Source: Phaeoceros laevis (taxonomy: Eukaryota > Anthocerotophyta > Anthocerotopsida > Notothyladales). Taken from it: a stretch of 29,487 nucleotides of DNA. Each line of letters begins with the position of its first letter. Position 1 is the stretch's first letter. The notes under the pieces were generated by a model. That model worked only from the letters and a program-made list of their open reading frames with translations, was not told where the DNA came from and did no database searches. Location: positions 1 to 29,487 of the forward strand of contig JBNGIQ010008800.1 of NCBI GenBank assembly GCA_049999765.1, given 5' to 3'. The position numbers were made by a program, and so were the translations under genes. Below are positions 9,620 through 18,520 of this stretch, piece after piece.

Positions 9620-10560
9620 AGCTTTGCCAGCTTCATAAAGTGAAGTGAATCGCAAGTCTTCTATTTGGATGGTAGTGTTGATCAGAAGGAGGTCAAAGAA
9701 AGCAGCCTCCACTTCGTTCCCTTGGAGTCCTTTGCAGCCCCGCAGCTTGATGGATGTGAGCGTCTTGTTGCGACAAAGTGATGGGAGGATGACAGTGGCC
9801 CATTCTGTGGCCGAGTAGGGTGCATCGCTCAAATCAAGATTCTCAAGTGACTTGTTCCAGAAAAGCATGGAAGCGATCAGCTCCGTTGCAGGCAATATTT
9901 TTCCTGCCCTGTTCATCTTGAGTATCTTTAGAGCACTAGTGTTGTTGACGGCCAAGCCGCGGACAAGGGCCTCCATGGCCTTCTTACCGATGCTATTCCC
10001 GCGGATGTCCAGTTCCTCCAGCGTGTTGTTTGTCCGCAAACCCTCTCCAAGGCATCCTGCCTCGTCCTCCAGCTCACACTCCTGCACTACTAGCTTCCGA
10101 AGGCTGCAGCGATTATTGGCCAGAATGGCACCCAGGTGGACCGCCCCGGCCTGTCCGATCTTGTTCGAAGATATGTCCAGCATCTTCAAGCCGTCGGCGC
10201 CGGTACCGGTCCCACTGGAAGGAGAAGCGGCTTGCGATTGAGACACAAGTGCATCGCGAAGGTGGCCGACTCCCTCTCCTGTCGTCTCATTCCGATCCAA
10301 GGAAAGCTCTTGGATAGTGGAGTTGTTGCGGAGCATGGCGGCCAGGTGCTCCACACCCTTGTCCCCCACTTTACAATGATACAAGTTGAGTTTGATCAGG
10401 CTAGTATTTCCTTGTAGAGCCCGGGCAATGTGGCTCGTCCCCTTCGCTGTCGTGCCTGTGCTGCTCATGATGAGGCTTTGGAGCTTGCAATGGGTGGAGT
10501 CCAGTAGGTGGGCCAAGTGCTGGCACGCCCTCTCTGTCCCAAATGCTTCAGTGTAATTTA
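9620..10560 (-). other. Ribonuclease-inhibitor-type LRR array
   Basis: The open frame 10810-9449 contains repeats of about 28 residues of the form N.sL..L.L....i...G...LA..L: examples are 'NTSLIKLNLYHCKVGDKGVE', 'LKMLDISSNKIGQAGAVHLG', 'NTLEELDIRGNSIGKKAMEA' and 'KSLENLDLSDAPYSATEWAT'. This spacing is typical of NLR/RanGAP/RI-type LRRs rather than plant receptor-kinase LRRs (which carry GxIP). The array leads directly into the P-loop of the ROC domain. Confidence 0.88.
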
Positions 10561-11018
10561 CCTCGAGGTGTCGTACAGGGGTGCTCCAGTGTTGAGACAT
10601 CAAAGCGGAACAAAGCACCTCCAATGCTTGCTCGCCACATTCCCGACTCAACCATGTCCAACCACCGGTGAACACAACAGCGTGGGCCACATGACGGGGG
10701 GGTTGAGAGGGCGCCAAGGCAAGTAGTAAGCAGAAGCAGAGCTGGGCCAGGACATCTCCTCCAACCGAATCTCCTTGCACACCTAGGCCTGCTGGTAGCA
10801 GCCCCTTCAACTCCGCGTCGTGTTCTTACACGCACTACCACCAACAACTGCCGTACTTCGCGATCCTCCAGACAGATTTCTGCAGATCTGTCATCCTTCA
10901 GCTCCGTGCAAACATCTCGCAGAAACGTTCGCAATTTCCGGGAGAGGGCTGGAGCGAGGCGAGGCGGCAGCTCCAGGATCTCACCTGCATTCATCATTTT
11001 CACAGGGGTTAGTTCCAT

Positions 11019-11599
11019 GGTGCAGAGCTGTGCGTGCGTGAGCTCCTCCTCCTGCAGTCTGCAGTCGCAACGCAACGCGGCGCACGCCTCCTAGGCCTGC
11101 TGCTAAGCTAGCTTGCCTTGCCGACTTCCTGGAGCAGGCTGGGCATGGAACGTTTGAGCAAAGGAAAAGCCTGACCGATGTAGGCGGGAGGCCACCACCC
11201 CCTCTTGTATAATTGTGCGGACGGGATGGCACGGCAGGGATATCCGAGCATCCAATCACCACTTTTATCTATGAGAAACTGAGCCAACTACAGCACTGTC
11301 TACAGTAGCTCCATGTGACCCAGCAGACTGGGACCAGTCAGATGGGCCAGCACACGTCATCAACTTCATGAGGAGTTCCATGACCTGGATGAGCAGGGAA
11401 GCCAGTGGTCTCCGCGAACCCACGTCGTTTCAACCATGTTCCCGAGTCAATCAAATGACCTCACGTCTGGCACAGCAGATTCGGAGTATCTTTGAACCAG
11501 TCGGTCTAGTCGCTGGAGGCTCTGTCCTCGGGGATGAGTGGGTGCTCCTGGAGAGTAGTAGAAGGATTGACCTGCAACCTTAAAGGCGGCGAAGCGAAG
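11019..11599. other. Upstream region of the LRR-ROC-COR locus, no gene
   Basis: The minus-strand sequence above the ATG at 11018 stays open in frame to about 11075 without another ATG, then becomes non-coding. An AT-rich word on the minus strand (ATAGATAAAAG, about 11263-11273) could be a TATA-like element, but its distance and context are not decisive. No other feature is recognised. Confidence 0.3.
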
Positions 11600-11965
11600 C
11601 TCTGTAAACAGCTGAGCACTGGAGTACTACTGGCACAGCACCTGTGAGCTTGTTGCTGGAAGAATCCAAGATGTGGAGGGATTCCAGGGCCTTCAAGCGG
11701 GCGGGAATAGGGCCTGGTGATGGCGTTCTTGCTCACATTCAGAACACGAAGACTCTGCACCTGTAGGTGAGTGAGCACATTGGTAGGTTACTAGAATTTC
11801 CCGCCAAATCTCAACGGAGTGTCTGGAAATAAATGGCTACCTTAAGTAGCAATCGAGTGCGGGATACCCCCAGCCAGCCTGAGCCAGGAGGCCAAACCTC
11901 AAGTTCGCAGGAACCTTGGTCGCCCTGTTGAATGACAAGTCGAGCTTAGACAGTTCAGTACGCCA
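11600..11965 (-). pseudogene. Plant LRR receptor-type remnant
   Basis: On the minus strand an upstream piece reads 'ELSKLDLSFNRATKVPANLR' (about 11955-11900). After a non-coding patch another reads 'QSLRVLNVSKNAIT' (about 11755) and, one base shifted, 'GPIPARLKALESLHILDSSS' and 'NKLTGAVPV'. The GPIP and LTGxVP steps are the hallmark of the 24-residue LRRs of plant receptor kinases and receptor-like proteins, a different LRR type from the neighbouring ROC gene. No signal peptide, transmembrane or kinase segment is visible, so this is a decayed fragment. Confidence 0.7.
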
Positions 11966-12109
11966 TGTGACTTATGGCCATGAATAGATATGGATGGCCT
12001 ACACATATGTTCTCTAATCTACTACCAGCATCAAGGATATTACTTCACAAGAAAACCATACGGTAAAGGATTTGTGGATGCAGGGCTGATTCAGCCTGAC
12101 CTGCACCTC

Positions 12110-13060
12110 ACCTGCTTTACCGCCCAACTCTGGTCAGAACCTGTGGATCAGAGCCCGAACGTGAAAAAGGTGCTATGCAGCAGGTCTTCCTAGACTTTGT
12201 TTTAAGTTGCGTTTCGGCTACCATAGGGACAAGGCAGAGTCCAAATAGGTCACGTGTCCTAAATCTGAGGCCTGAGGAATCCTCTTGCATGATCTCGTAG
12301 AGAGGAAGGGCTTCTTTACCGACGCCATTCTGAGCATACCCTCCAATCATGGCATTCCATGTCACTCCATCTTTAACTGGCAAGTTGTCAAACACTGTCC
12401 ATCAACTCAGCTTCCACATTTTGAATTGTCACATGCTTGAAAAAGGCTGATGAATGTAAGATGTAACATTTTCTTGAGTGATGCCCTTTTCCAGAAATAA
12501 ATCAGTGGCTAGAAGTCCAGGGGATTAGTTTGTCCGTCTCAAAGGCTGTCATACTACTGCATGCACAAGGCAGATATATGTCACAGCACTGGTTGCAGTG
12601 GCCCCTCCTTGTTGCATCCCTTTCTACAGAGTAAGGGCGTTGCGACCAGGCCAATGTTCAGCACATGCTGAAATCATGGCAGTGCATCTCACGATATCTC
12701 TGGTTCGCAGCTTGTAGAACATTTTCCTTGCATCCCCTAGGCGTCCACAATCAGCATACATATCCACCAGGCACTTCTGCACAGTCATATCGTGCTCATT
12801 GGCACACCCCAAAATATCACCATGGACATCTCTGGCCGAATACAGATCCTTTTAGCTTCAAGGACAGCTACAAATATATGGGTATCTGACACTCGCATCA
12901 GTACAGAGAATTTTATAGCCTGCTTGGGCTGCCCATCCCTTGCATCCGCACACATAAGAGAAGGCCACATTTAGCAGCAAGGAATTGGCACCTTGTAATC
13001 ACCTGCATTGCCTCCTCCGGCGTCTTCAGGATGAGAAGCATACACGCAAATGTGATGGTC
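12110..13060 (-). pseudogene. PPR (PLS-class) pseudogene
   Basis: Minus-strand fragments occur in the order expected for a PPR protein: about 12970-12850 ('QPKQAIKFSVLMRVSDTHIF' then 'VAVLEA'), 12812-12624 ('MTVQKCLVDMYADCGRLGDA', 'ARKMFYKLRTRDIVRCTAM') and 12395-12290 ('MFDNLPVKDGVTWNAMIGGY' then 'AQNGVGKEALPLYEIMQE'). The frame changes between blocks, and the last block runs into non-coding sequence. It is a separate locus from 2140-2740 and lacks visible E or DYW domains. Confidence 0.8.
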
Positions 13061-13199
13061 GGCCAGTTTGACTGATACCCATTCTGGACTGCCTGTTACA
13101 AGAACACAACCGAACAAGATCCTCGTGGCAATCCAGTGCCAATTATTCTGCTTTACAAGGCATGCAGACTTACCACCCGACACAGTGGAAAGAGAAGAA

Positions 13200-13633
13200 G
13201 AAGCGCCTTACTATGAAGAGTGTGGAGCGTGTTACTTCATGCTTACGTCTTCCAACTGACAAGGTGGAAGACGTCAAGCACTTACTCGGCCTATTTTTCG
13301 AGACCGGATATGGAGTGGGAAGATGGGTGGAGATTTCGGCGGGAGCTTGTGCGTACATCGTTATCCGGCAGACCAACACTCCTGTAGCATTGGCAGAAGT
13401 AGCTGTGAGAACTCATACTTTTGGCCTCCATAAGTTCTTATTCAGCAATCTCATCAATTCAAGCGTGATTTTGATGGCACCTCTGGTTTAGGGCTCAGAC
13501 TGAGCTGATTTATTAAGCTCTTGTGTGGCAGGAAGTCTTGAACTGCAGTGTAGCAGAGCTGGAACGGCTGTTCAACCGTGTACTAAGCACTTATGAAGTT
13601 GGTCAAGGGAAGTCCTCCAACAATCCTCCCTAG
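13200..13633 (+). pseudogene. TFIIB-related (PTF2/BRP-like) cyclin-fold exons, partial gene
   Basis: Exon 1 (about 13200-13404) reads 'TSCLRLPTDKVEDVKHLLGL', 'FETGYGVGRWVEISAGACAY' and 'IVIRQTNTPVALAEVA'. Exon 2 starts at 13532 with 'EVLNCSVAELERLFNRVLST' and is open to a TAG at 13631. The 127-bp intron 13405-13531 has clean ends (GTGAGA .. TGGCAG), and the junction is in phase. The pattern GRW.EI.AGACAY...RQ.N.P..L.EVA...C.V.EL.R matches the first cyclin-like repeat of plant-specific TFIIB-related proteins such as PTF2. The zinc ribbon and second cyclin repeat are not seen, so this is a fragment or the rest is unrecognised. Nothing breaks the two exons, so it could belong to a live but divergent gene. 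Confidence 0.62.
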
Positions 13634-15039
13634 CTGGGCCTGCAGACATGTGATGTGGAGAAGCTGTAAGAAACTGAACGCAGCCAAGTAAGCAACCAAA
13701 CTGGAGGGAGGAACTTGTGCTATCTAGTTGAAACCAGAACTTTGCAAAGCATAACCTTGGTTCCAGTCAGGACTTGAGATAGACGCTAGGAGTGCCACAT
13801 ACATACGTACACGTTCATCGAGCCCTCTGTGCAACTGGAAGAGTTGTAAGTCTCAAGTGATCCGCGAGTACTTACTGGTGGATCATTTAAGACCTGTAGA
13901 CAAATCTTCCAGTAACACAGAATTCAAGTTTGAAGTATCATCCCGGCTGACGCTCGCCCTAGTCCCTTATGAACCCTTTAATGCCATTGATGAACGTTAT
14001 TATCCCTGGAAGCCATGGTGACCTCTCAAATCAACAACCTTCTGCACACGCACTACCTAGTGAGGAAGAAACTCAGCTTCTGGTAAGGCTTCTGCTGTCA
14101 CTCATGAGCTCGCGTCATTGCTCAATGGATGTCTGAAAGTTATAAAACCTTGACAAAACAGCCTTTGAAGACAGTGAGGGCGAAATGCATGTTAGGGCAC
14201 CGCGTGACACAGACAAGGCAAAAGCATCAAGCTGCAGCTGCCGGCCCTGCCCTGCCCTGCCCTGGAATCTAACCCGGTGCTAAACATGCCTCAAATCCAG
14301 CACCTTATTACCTGTTTCCAAGTGGTTTCTGGTCTCCATCCCAATCTCTGCGCCCGCCGGTGAGATTGCAACGCTAAAATATTCCTGTCGAGATGAATTC
14401 CTCTCTACCGTGCCATGTGATGATCCTTGGCCAGCTCACTCCACATTCCAGCGCTAGTTAGCATCGATAACCCTCCCGCAGGCATAGGCCCGTAGTTTGA
14501 ACTGAAGTCGTAACCTAGCCTTCTAGAGGTTCTCGGCCAGTGTCAAACGTGTGTGCTCATGAGTACGAGTTCCTGCCATGTGTGCTGCTGTGAAAACGGA
14601 GGTAGCGTACGTAGTCAGGGCTGACAGTTTCGACATCCACCACCACAATGCAGTGGCTGACAGGCCAAGGACCTGACCGAGAAGGATTCGAAGAAGAAGA
14701 AGAACCTTGTAGAGCTAGCTAGCTTCAGAAGTACTGCAGACCGATGGAAGAGCTGGCGCTTTGGCTAAAGGAGAACGCATTCACAATGAATTCGTGCAAA
14801 CACGAAATGATCTATAGATCTTTGCAAAGGCCAACAAGCTTACATACAATTCACTGCTGAAATACAGAATCTCACATACAAAAGTGAGCATTTCAGCTGT
14901 CATCACGTGATCAAATGGTGGTAGCATCTGGAGATCAAGAGCTACGCCCAGCGGTGAACATTCCACTTTGAACTTACCCCCTAGCCTAGCCTAGCAAGCA
15001 ATTGCAAGCAAGCAGCCAACTGATGTTAAGCATCCGAGT
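13634..15039. other. No gene recognised
   Basis: This is non-coding sequence between the TFIIB-like exons and the GC-rich candidate gene. It contains a small CCCTG run (about 14244-14262). Short frames exist, but none has motif or splice support. Confidence 0.5.
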
Positions 15040-15912
15040 AGTCTAATATCCGCTGAGTTGGTAGGTAAAGAAGTGTGCTGAGCAAGTAAGTGAGGAGTGT
15101 GCAGCACGGGCACCCCCACCCCTTGCTTGCTCTGCACACCCCTCCACCCTCGGATTCCTCGGACGTAAAACTCCAGCACTTGCGCCAGCTGGCCTCCCTC
15201 TCACGCTGGAGCTCCCGTGGTACTCCACGAACCCAGACACCGGCACCCGCCGGCACATCACCTCCTCCTCCTCTTGTTGCAGCTGCTTCAACGAGATCCG
15301 CTCAATTGATCCCCCCTTGCCCGCGGCTGTACGCTGTCACGTGATGCCCTTCCTCCACCAGGCCCAAAACGATAGATCTCCACTACGGCCATCCTCCCCA
15401 GCCGCCGGAAATAGCCCACCGAGCACGTGACCTCCCGCTCCTCCACACTCTTCTTCACCACCTTGGTCACGCGCCAGGTCCACTCGCCCCGGCCCCTGCC
15501 TNNNNNNNNNNNNNNNNNNNNNNNNNNNNNNNNNNNNNNNNNNNNNNNNNNNNNNNNNNNNNNNNNNNNNNNNNNNNNNNNNNNNNNNNNNNNNNNNNNN
15601 NTCACCACCTTGGTCACGCGCCAGGTCCACTCGCCCCGGCCCCTGCCTGGCCGAAGCACGAACCATCACCACCACCTACAGCTCGTCGCGCTCGCAAAAT
15701 TTGGACGTTCTTCATTTACGACGAGCTGGAGGAGGAGGTGCCGGTCTGTGCTTGGAAGCAGCAGGGCTTGAAGGCGGCCTCCGACTGTTGTTGCTGGTGG
15801 AGGGCACCGTCGTGGTAGACCCAGCGTTGCCGCGGCCGTCCATGCTGTTATTCTTTGGTGGAGGGAACCACCACTCAAGTTCCTGGCAACCAAAGCAACC
15901 ATTAAACATCAT
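15040..15912 (-). CDS. GC-rich candidate gene of unknown function, interrupted by the N gap
   Basis: Minus strand. The likely start is one of two adjacent ATGs at 15912 and 15909, giving 'MMFNGCFGCQELEWWFPPPK' and a Ser/Pro-rich segment ending 'RPAPPPPARRK' and a TGA at 15712. Further GC-rich, GC3-biased frames continue beyond: 'VTKVVKKSVEEREVTCSVGY' with 'FRRLGRMAVVEIYRFG' (about 15465-15355) and 'LKQLQQEEEEVMCRRVPVSG' with 'FVEYHGSSS' (about 15291-15205). How these join (introns or frame errors) is not clear, partly because the gap at 15502-15601 lies between them. A TATA-like element and CT-rich leader upstream support a real promoter. I do not recognise the family. An 11-codon upstream frame (ATG at 15947) ends in TGATG, overlapping the candidate start. 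Confidence 0.4.
15502..15601. other. 100-N scaffold gap with duplicated flanks
   Basis: Exactly 100 N are present. The 47 bases immediately left of the gap (15455-15501) are identical to the 47 bases immediately right of it (15602-15648). The simplest reading is two contigs that overlap by 47 bp but were joined with a fixed-size placeholder, so the gap may contain no missing sequence. Confidence 0.95.
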
Positions 15913-15942
15913 CACGAGTAAACTTGTAAGGAAACAAAGCAA

Positions 15943-16160
15943 ATCATGAAATGCGCCTGCAACAATTGATGCACAAGTTCACTACTTGGGCAACTCTTAA
16001 GGTGGAGAGAGCTGGAAGAAGTGTGATGAAGAAGCAATAAGCAAGGAGGTGAGGGAGACTTTGGAGAGTGACAGCGCAAGGGGAGCAAGGAGATGAGGAA
16101 GAGTGAAGTGCCCTAGGTTGTATCTCAAGGAGAAGACCCGCGTATTGTATTTATGGGCTC
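15943..16160 (-). promoter_or_regulatory. Promoter and pyrimidine-rich 5' leader of the minus-strand candidate gene
   Basis: On the minus strand an ATAAATA core (16148-16154) in the context CCATAAATACAA resembles a plant TATA box. About 30 bases downstream begins a strongly CT-rich stretch (about 16110-15990), typical of plant 5' untranslated leaders, leading to the ATGs at 15912/15909. The arrangement is suggestive but not proof of transcription. Confidence 0.45.
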
Positions 16161-16213
16161 GCTTGCTTGTAGGTTCGGAGCAACCCTAGACTTCCGACCA
16201 TTGTGTGGACGAC

Positions 16214-16570
16214 ACTTGTGTAATGTACGTAGTCGCCATCCAATGGACTTGGGGGAGTGCACAGGGTCGGAAGAGTTGGATATGCTCTCGAGACTTTAAC
16301 GGAAGCTCCTGGAAGGTCTGGAGTACAAACCTTGTGTGAGCCATTATGCACATGTATGCCTATTGATAGGATGGAAGCTCCTGGACTTGTGTAATGTACG
16401 TAGTCGCCATCCAATGGACTTAGGGGACGTAGTCGCCATCCAATGGACTTGGGGGAGTGCACAGGTTCGGAAGAGTTGGATATGCTCTCGAGACTTTAAC
16501 GGAAGCTCCTGGAAGGTCTCGAGTACGAACCTTGTGTGAGCCATTATGCACATGTATGCCTATTGATAGG
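16214..16570 (+). repeat. Long tandem repeat (157 and 186 bp units)
   Basis: Unit 1 (16214-16370) and unit 2 (16385-16570) are nearly identical, beginning 'acttgtgtaatgtacgtagt' and ending 'tgtatgcctattgatagg'. Unit 2 has an additional internal duplication of about 30 bp ('cgtagtcgccatccaatgga' and flanks), which explains its extra length. The pair lies just upstream of the minus-strand TATA-like element at 16148-16154. Confidence 0.92.
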
Positions 16571-16903
16571 TTTAGGGTTATCATCCACATGCCACACTTG
16601 CTCTTGACTCACAAGGCTCCTATTGGATCTAGCAAAATATTATAAGAAATATCTCGTTCATTCATTTGCATAGTAGGATCCATCATCTACTACCTCTAAG
16701 TAATTTGAATGTTTAGGTGTAAGCTATACGTAGTTAATACAAAGAGCATTCACATATTGTTTGACTAATATGTATGTGATCTTGAGATAATGAGAAGGAA
16801 ATAAAATATTCTTAGAGCTCATTTATCTTGAAATTGGATGAAGTAAATGTAGTTGTAGGAAGATTATAGTGTTTAGCCAACTCCACAAAAAACGTCATAA
16901 CAC

Positions 16904-17143
16904 ACAACTCATGAACAAAAGGGATATAAAGCCAAAGTAGAAGCCTTCAAGATAGCAGTAACTTGTGCCCAACAATATCATGGAAGCATAGTTTTAGCAA
17001 TATTCCGAAGCATAGATGCACATGGAGTCCCATAGGCCATAGTCAACACATGGAAAAGTATTTATAAAGGTCGAGTTCCAGGCTTCTAGCATCATGTTTG
17101 CCCTAACTGGGGTATATCGCTGAGCTCACCAAACTTGGGCTCA
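16904..17143 (+). pseudogene. Decayed reading frame of unknown origin
   Basis: One plus-strand frame reads 'HEQKGYKAKVEAFKIAVTCA' and 'YHGSIVLAIFRSIDAHGVP', then a TAG (17033), 'AIVNTWKSIYKGRVPGF', a second TAG (17087) and 'HHVCPNWGISLSSPN' to a TGA. The frame is the same throughout and the residues look protein-like, so two CAG-to-TAG type changes in an old gene or element would explain it. I do not recognise the protein. Confidence 0.35.
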
Positions 17144-17164
17144 TGATACCTCTGTAGTCGGTGC

Positions 17165-17356
17165 TTTCTTTCCATAAAATCTCTCTTCTCATAAGACGCC
17201 TTGGTTTCTTGGACTCTCTTTCGTATAAAACGAAACCGCGACATGCAATGCAAATGGCCGTACGATTTACATTCTTATTCCGCTTCGCCTTCCGTCCATT
17301 GGTTTAGGAGCTCGAAGAGGAGAGGAGAGGAGTTGTTCCCTTCCATCCAACCATCC
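17165..17356 (+). promoter_or_regulatory. Putative 5' region of the threonine aldolase gene
   Basis: A CATAAAAT word at 17173-17180 could serve as a TATA-like element, followed by a CT-rich stretch (about 17180-17220) like a plant leader. A purine run (gaggagaggagaggag, about 17315-17331) lies shortly before the ATG. This is weak evidence. Confidence 0.3.
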
Positions 17357-18520
17357 ATGGCCGCCTCCACCGACGTCGACGATGCCTCGAGCAACGGCAA
17401 CGGGGACGCTCGTCACCTCAACCGCCCCAAGGCGATGGCACAGCGCGTGGTGGACCTGCGCTCCGACACGGTGACCAAGCCGACGCCCAAGATGCGCGCA
17501 GCCATGGCGGGCGCTGAGGTCGACGACGACGTGCTCGGGGAGGACCCGACCGCGCGAAAACTCCAGAACCAGGTGGCCGCGTTGCTGGGGAAGCAGGCGG
17601 CGCTCCTGGTCCCGTCGGGCACCATGGCCAACCTCATCTGCGTGCTCGCGCACTGCGACAGGCGGGGCTCCCAGGTCCTGCTGGGCGCGCAGTCGCACAT
17701 CCACCTCCACGAGCAGGGCGGAATCACGACGCTCGGCGGAGTCTACCCCTTCCCCATCCGCAACCTCCCCGACGGCACCTTCGATGTGGGCGAGCTGGAG
17801 ACGGCGGCCTCCCGCGCGCGCCAGACCTCCCTGGCCGAGCTCTTGCACGCGACGCCGCGGCTGGTGTGCCTGGAGAACAGCCACGCTGCGTGCGGGGGCC
17901 GCGCGGTCACAGCGGAGCACACGGACCAGGTGGGCGCGACCGCGCGGAAACACGGCCTCGCGGTGCACCTCGACGGCGCGCGGTTGTTCAACGCGGCGGT
18001 GGCACTGGGCGTGGCGCCAGAGCGGCTGGCCAGGGCCGCGGACTCCGTGTGCGTGTGCCTGTCCAAAGGCCTGGGCGCGCCGGCCGGCAGCGTGGTCGCG
18101 GGGTCGGTCGAGTTCATCGAGAAGGCGCGGCGGCTGCGGAAGCTGCTCGGTGGGGCTATGCGGCAGGTCGGGGTGTTGGCGGCCGCGGGAGTGGTGGGAG
18201 TGCGGGATATGGCAGGCCGGCTCGCGGAGGATCACCGGCGCGCGAGGTTGCTGGCGCAGGGTCTGGTTGGGGTGCCGGGGTTGCGGGTCGCGGGGCCTGT
18301 TGAGACCAACATCGTCTACGTTGAGGTGGTGAAGAATGATATCGACGTCGACAAAGTGTGCGAGGCCGTTGGGGCGAGGGGGGTGATGGTGATGAACCTG
18401 GGCGCGAGGGAGGGCCGGTTTCGAGTCGTCACGCATTATCATGTCTCGGACGAGGATGTGTTGTTCGCCATCGCTTGCTTCCGGGACGTTATAAATCTGT
18501 GTAAAAAACAATCTGTTTAA
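17357..18520 (+). CDS. Low-specificity L-threonine aldolase
   Basis: This gene is a PLP-dependent enzyme splitting L-threonine/allo-threonine to glycine and acetaldehyde. The 387-residue frame is intact and matches the beta-eliminating-lyase (aldolase) family length plus a ~30-residue leader. Visible landmarks are 'VVDLRSDTVTKPTPKMRAAM' near the N-terminus, 'DDVLGEDPTARKLQ', 'ALLVPSGTMANL', 'HIHLHEQGGITTLGG', 'LENSHAACGGR', 'HLDGARLFNAAVA', and the PLP-binding lysine (K237) in 'CLSKGLGAPAGSVVAG'. The family more often has ENTH where this has ENSH. The ATG at 17357 sits in a good context (CCATCCATGGCC). The frame extends upstream in phase to an ATG at 17243 (425 residues), so a longer N-terminus, possibly a targeting peptide, cannot be excluded. 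The gene has no intron and is far more GC-rich, especially at third positions, than its surroundings. Confidence 0.95.
   Translation: MAASTDVDDASSNGNGDARHLNRPKAMAQRVVDLRSDTVTKPTPKMRAAMAGAEVDDDVLGEDPTARKLQNQVAALLGKQAALLVPSGTMANLICVLAHCDRRGSQVLLGAQSHIHLHEQGGITTLGGVYPFPIRNLPDGTFDVGELETAASRARQTSLAELLHATPRLVCLENSHAACGGRAVTAEHTDQVGATARKHGLAVHLDGARLFNAAVALGVAPERLARAADSVCVCLSKGLGAPAGSVVAGSVEFIEKARRLRKLLGGAMRQVGVLAAAGVVGVRDMAGRLAEDHRRARLLAQGLVGVPGLRVAGPVETNIVYVEVVKNDIDVDKVCEAVGARGVMVMNLGAREGRFRVVTHYHVSDEDVLFAIACFRDVINLCKKQSV

Larger units (their letters stand above)
7026..11018 (-). pseudogene. LRR-ROC-COR-caspase protein locus (frame-broken)
   Basis: A minus-strand gene reads in order: N-terminal leader from the ATG at 11018 ('MELTPVKMMNAGEILELPPR'), ribonuclease-inhibitor-type leucine-rich repeats (about 10560-9620), a ROC GTPase (9530-8850), a COR domain (about 8800-8230) and a caspase-fold C14 domain (about 7900-7030). 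All parts are collinear and on one strand, with one clear intron at 9374-9504. ROCO proteins use GTP-dependent ROC-COR dimers as switches, and caspase domains are Cys/His proteases of cell-death pathways; a fusion would suggest a sensor-switch-protease. Frame changes occur near 10840, 9330-9250, 9060, 8235 and 7700-7780, and the caspase part has four in-frame stops, so the copy looks inactive. Some breaks lie beside homopolymers and might be assembly errors, but the substitution-type stops argue for real decay. The domain calls are mine from motifs; no search was run. Confidence 0.8.

Noticed and set aside
15712-15771. Reading frames that run through the N gap with unknown residues
   Set aside because: They depend on a placeholder of arbitrary length between duplicated flanks, so their phase is meaningless.
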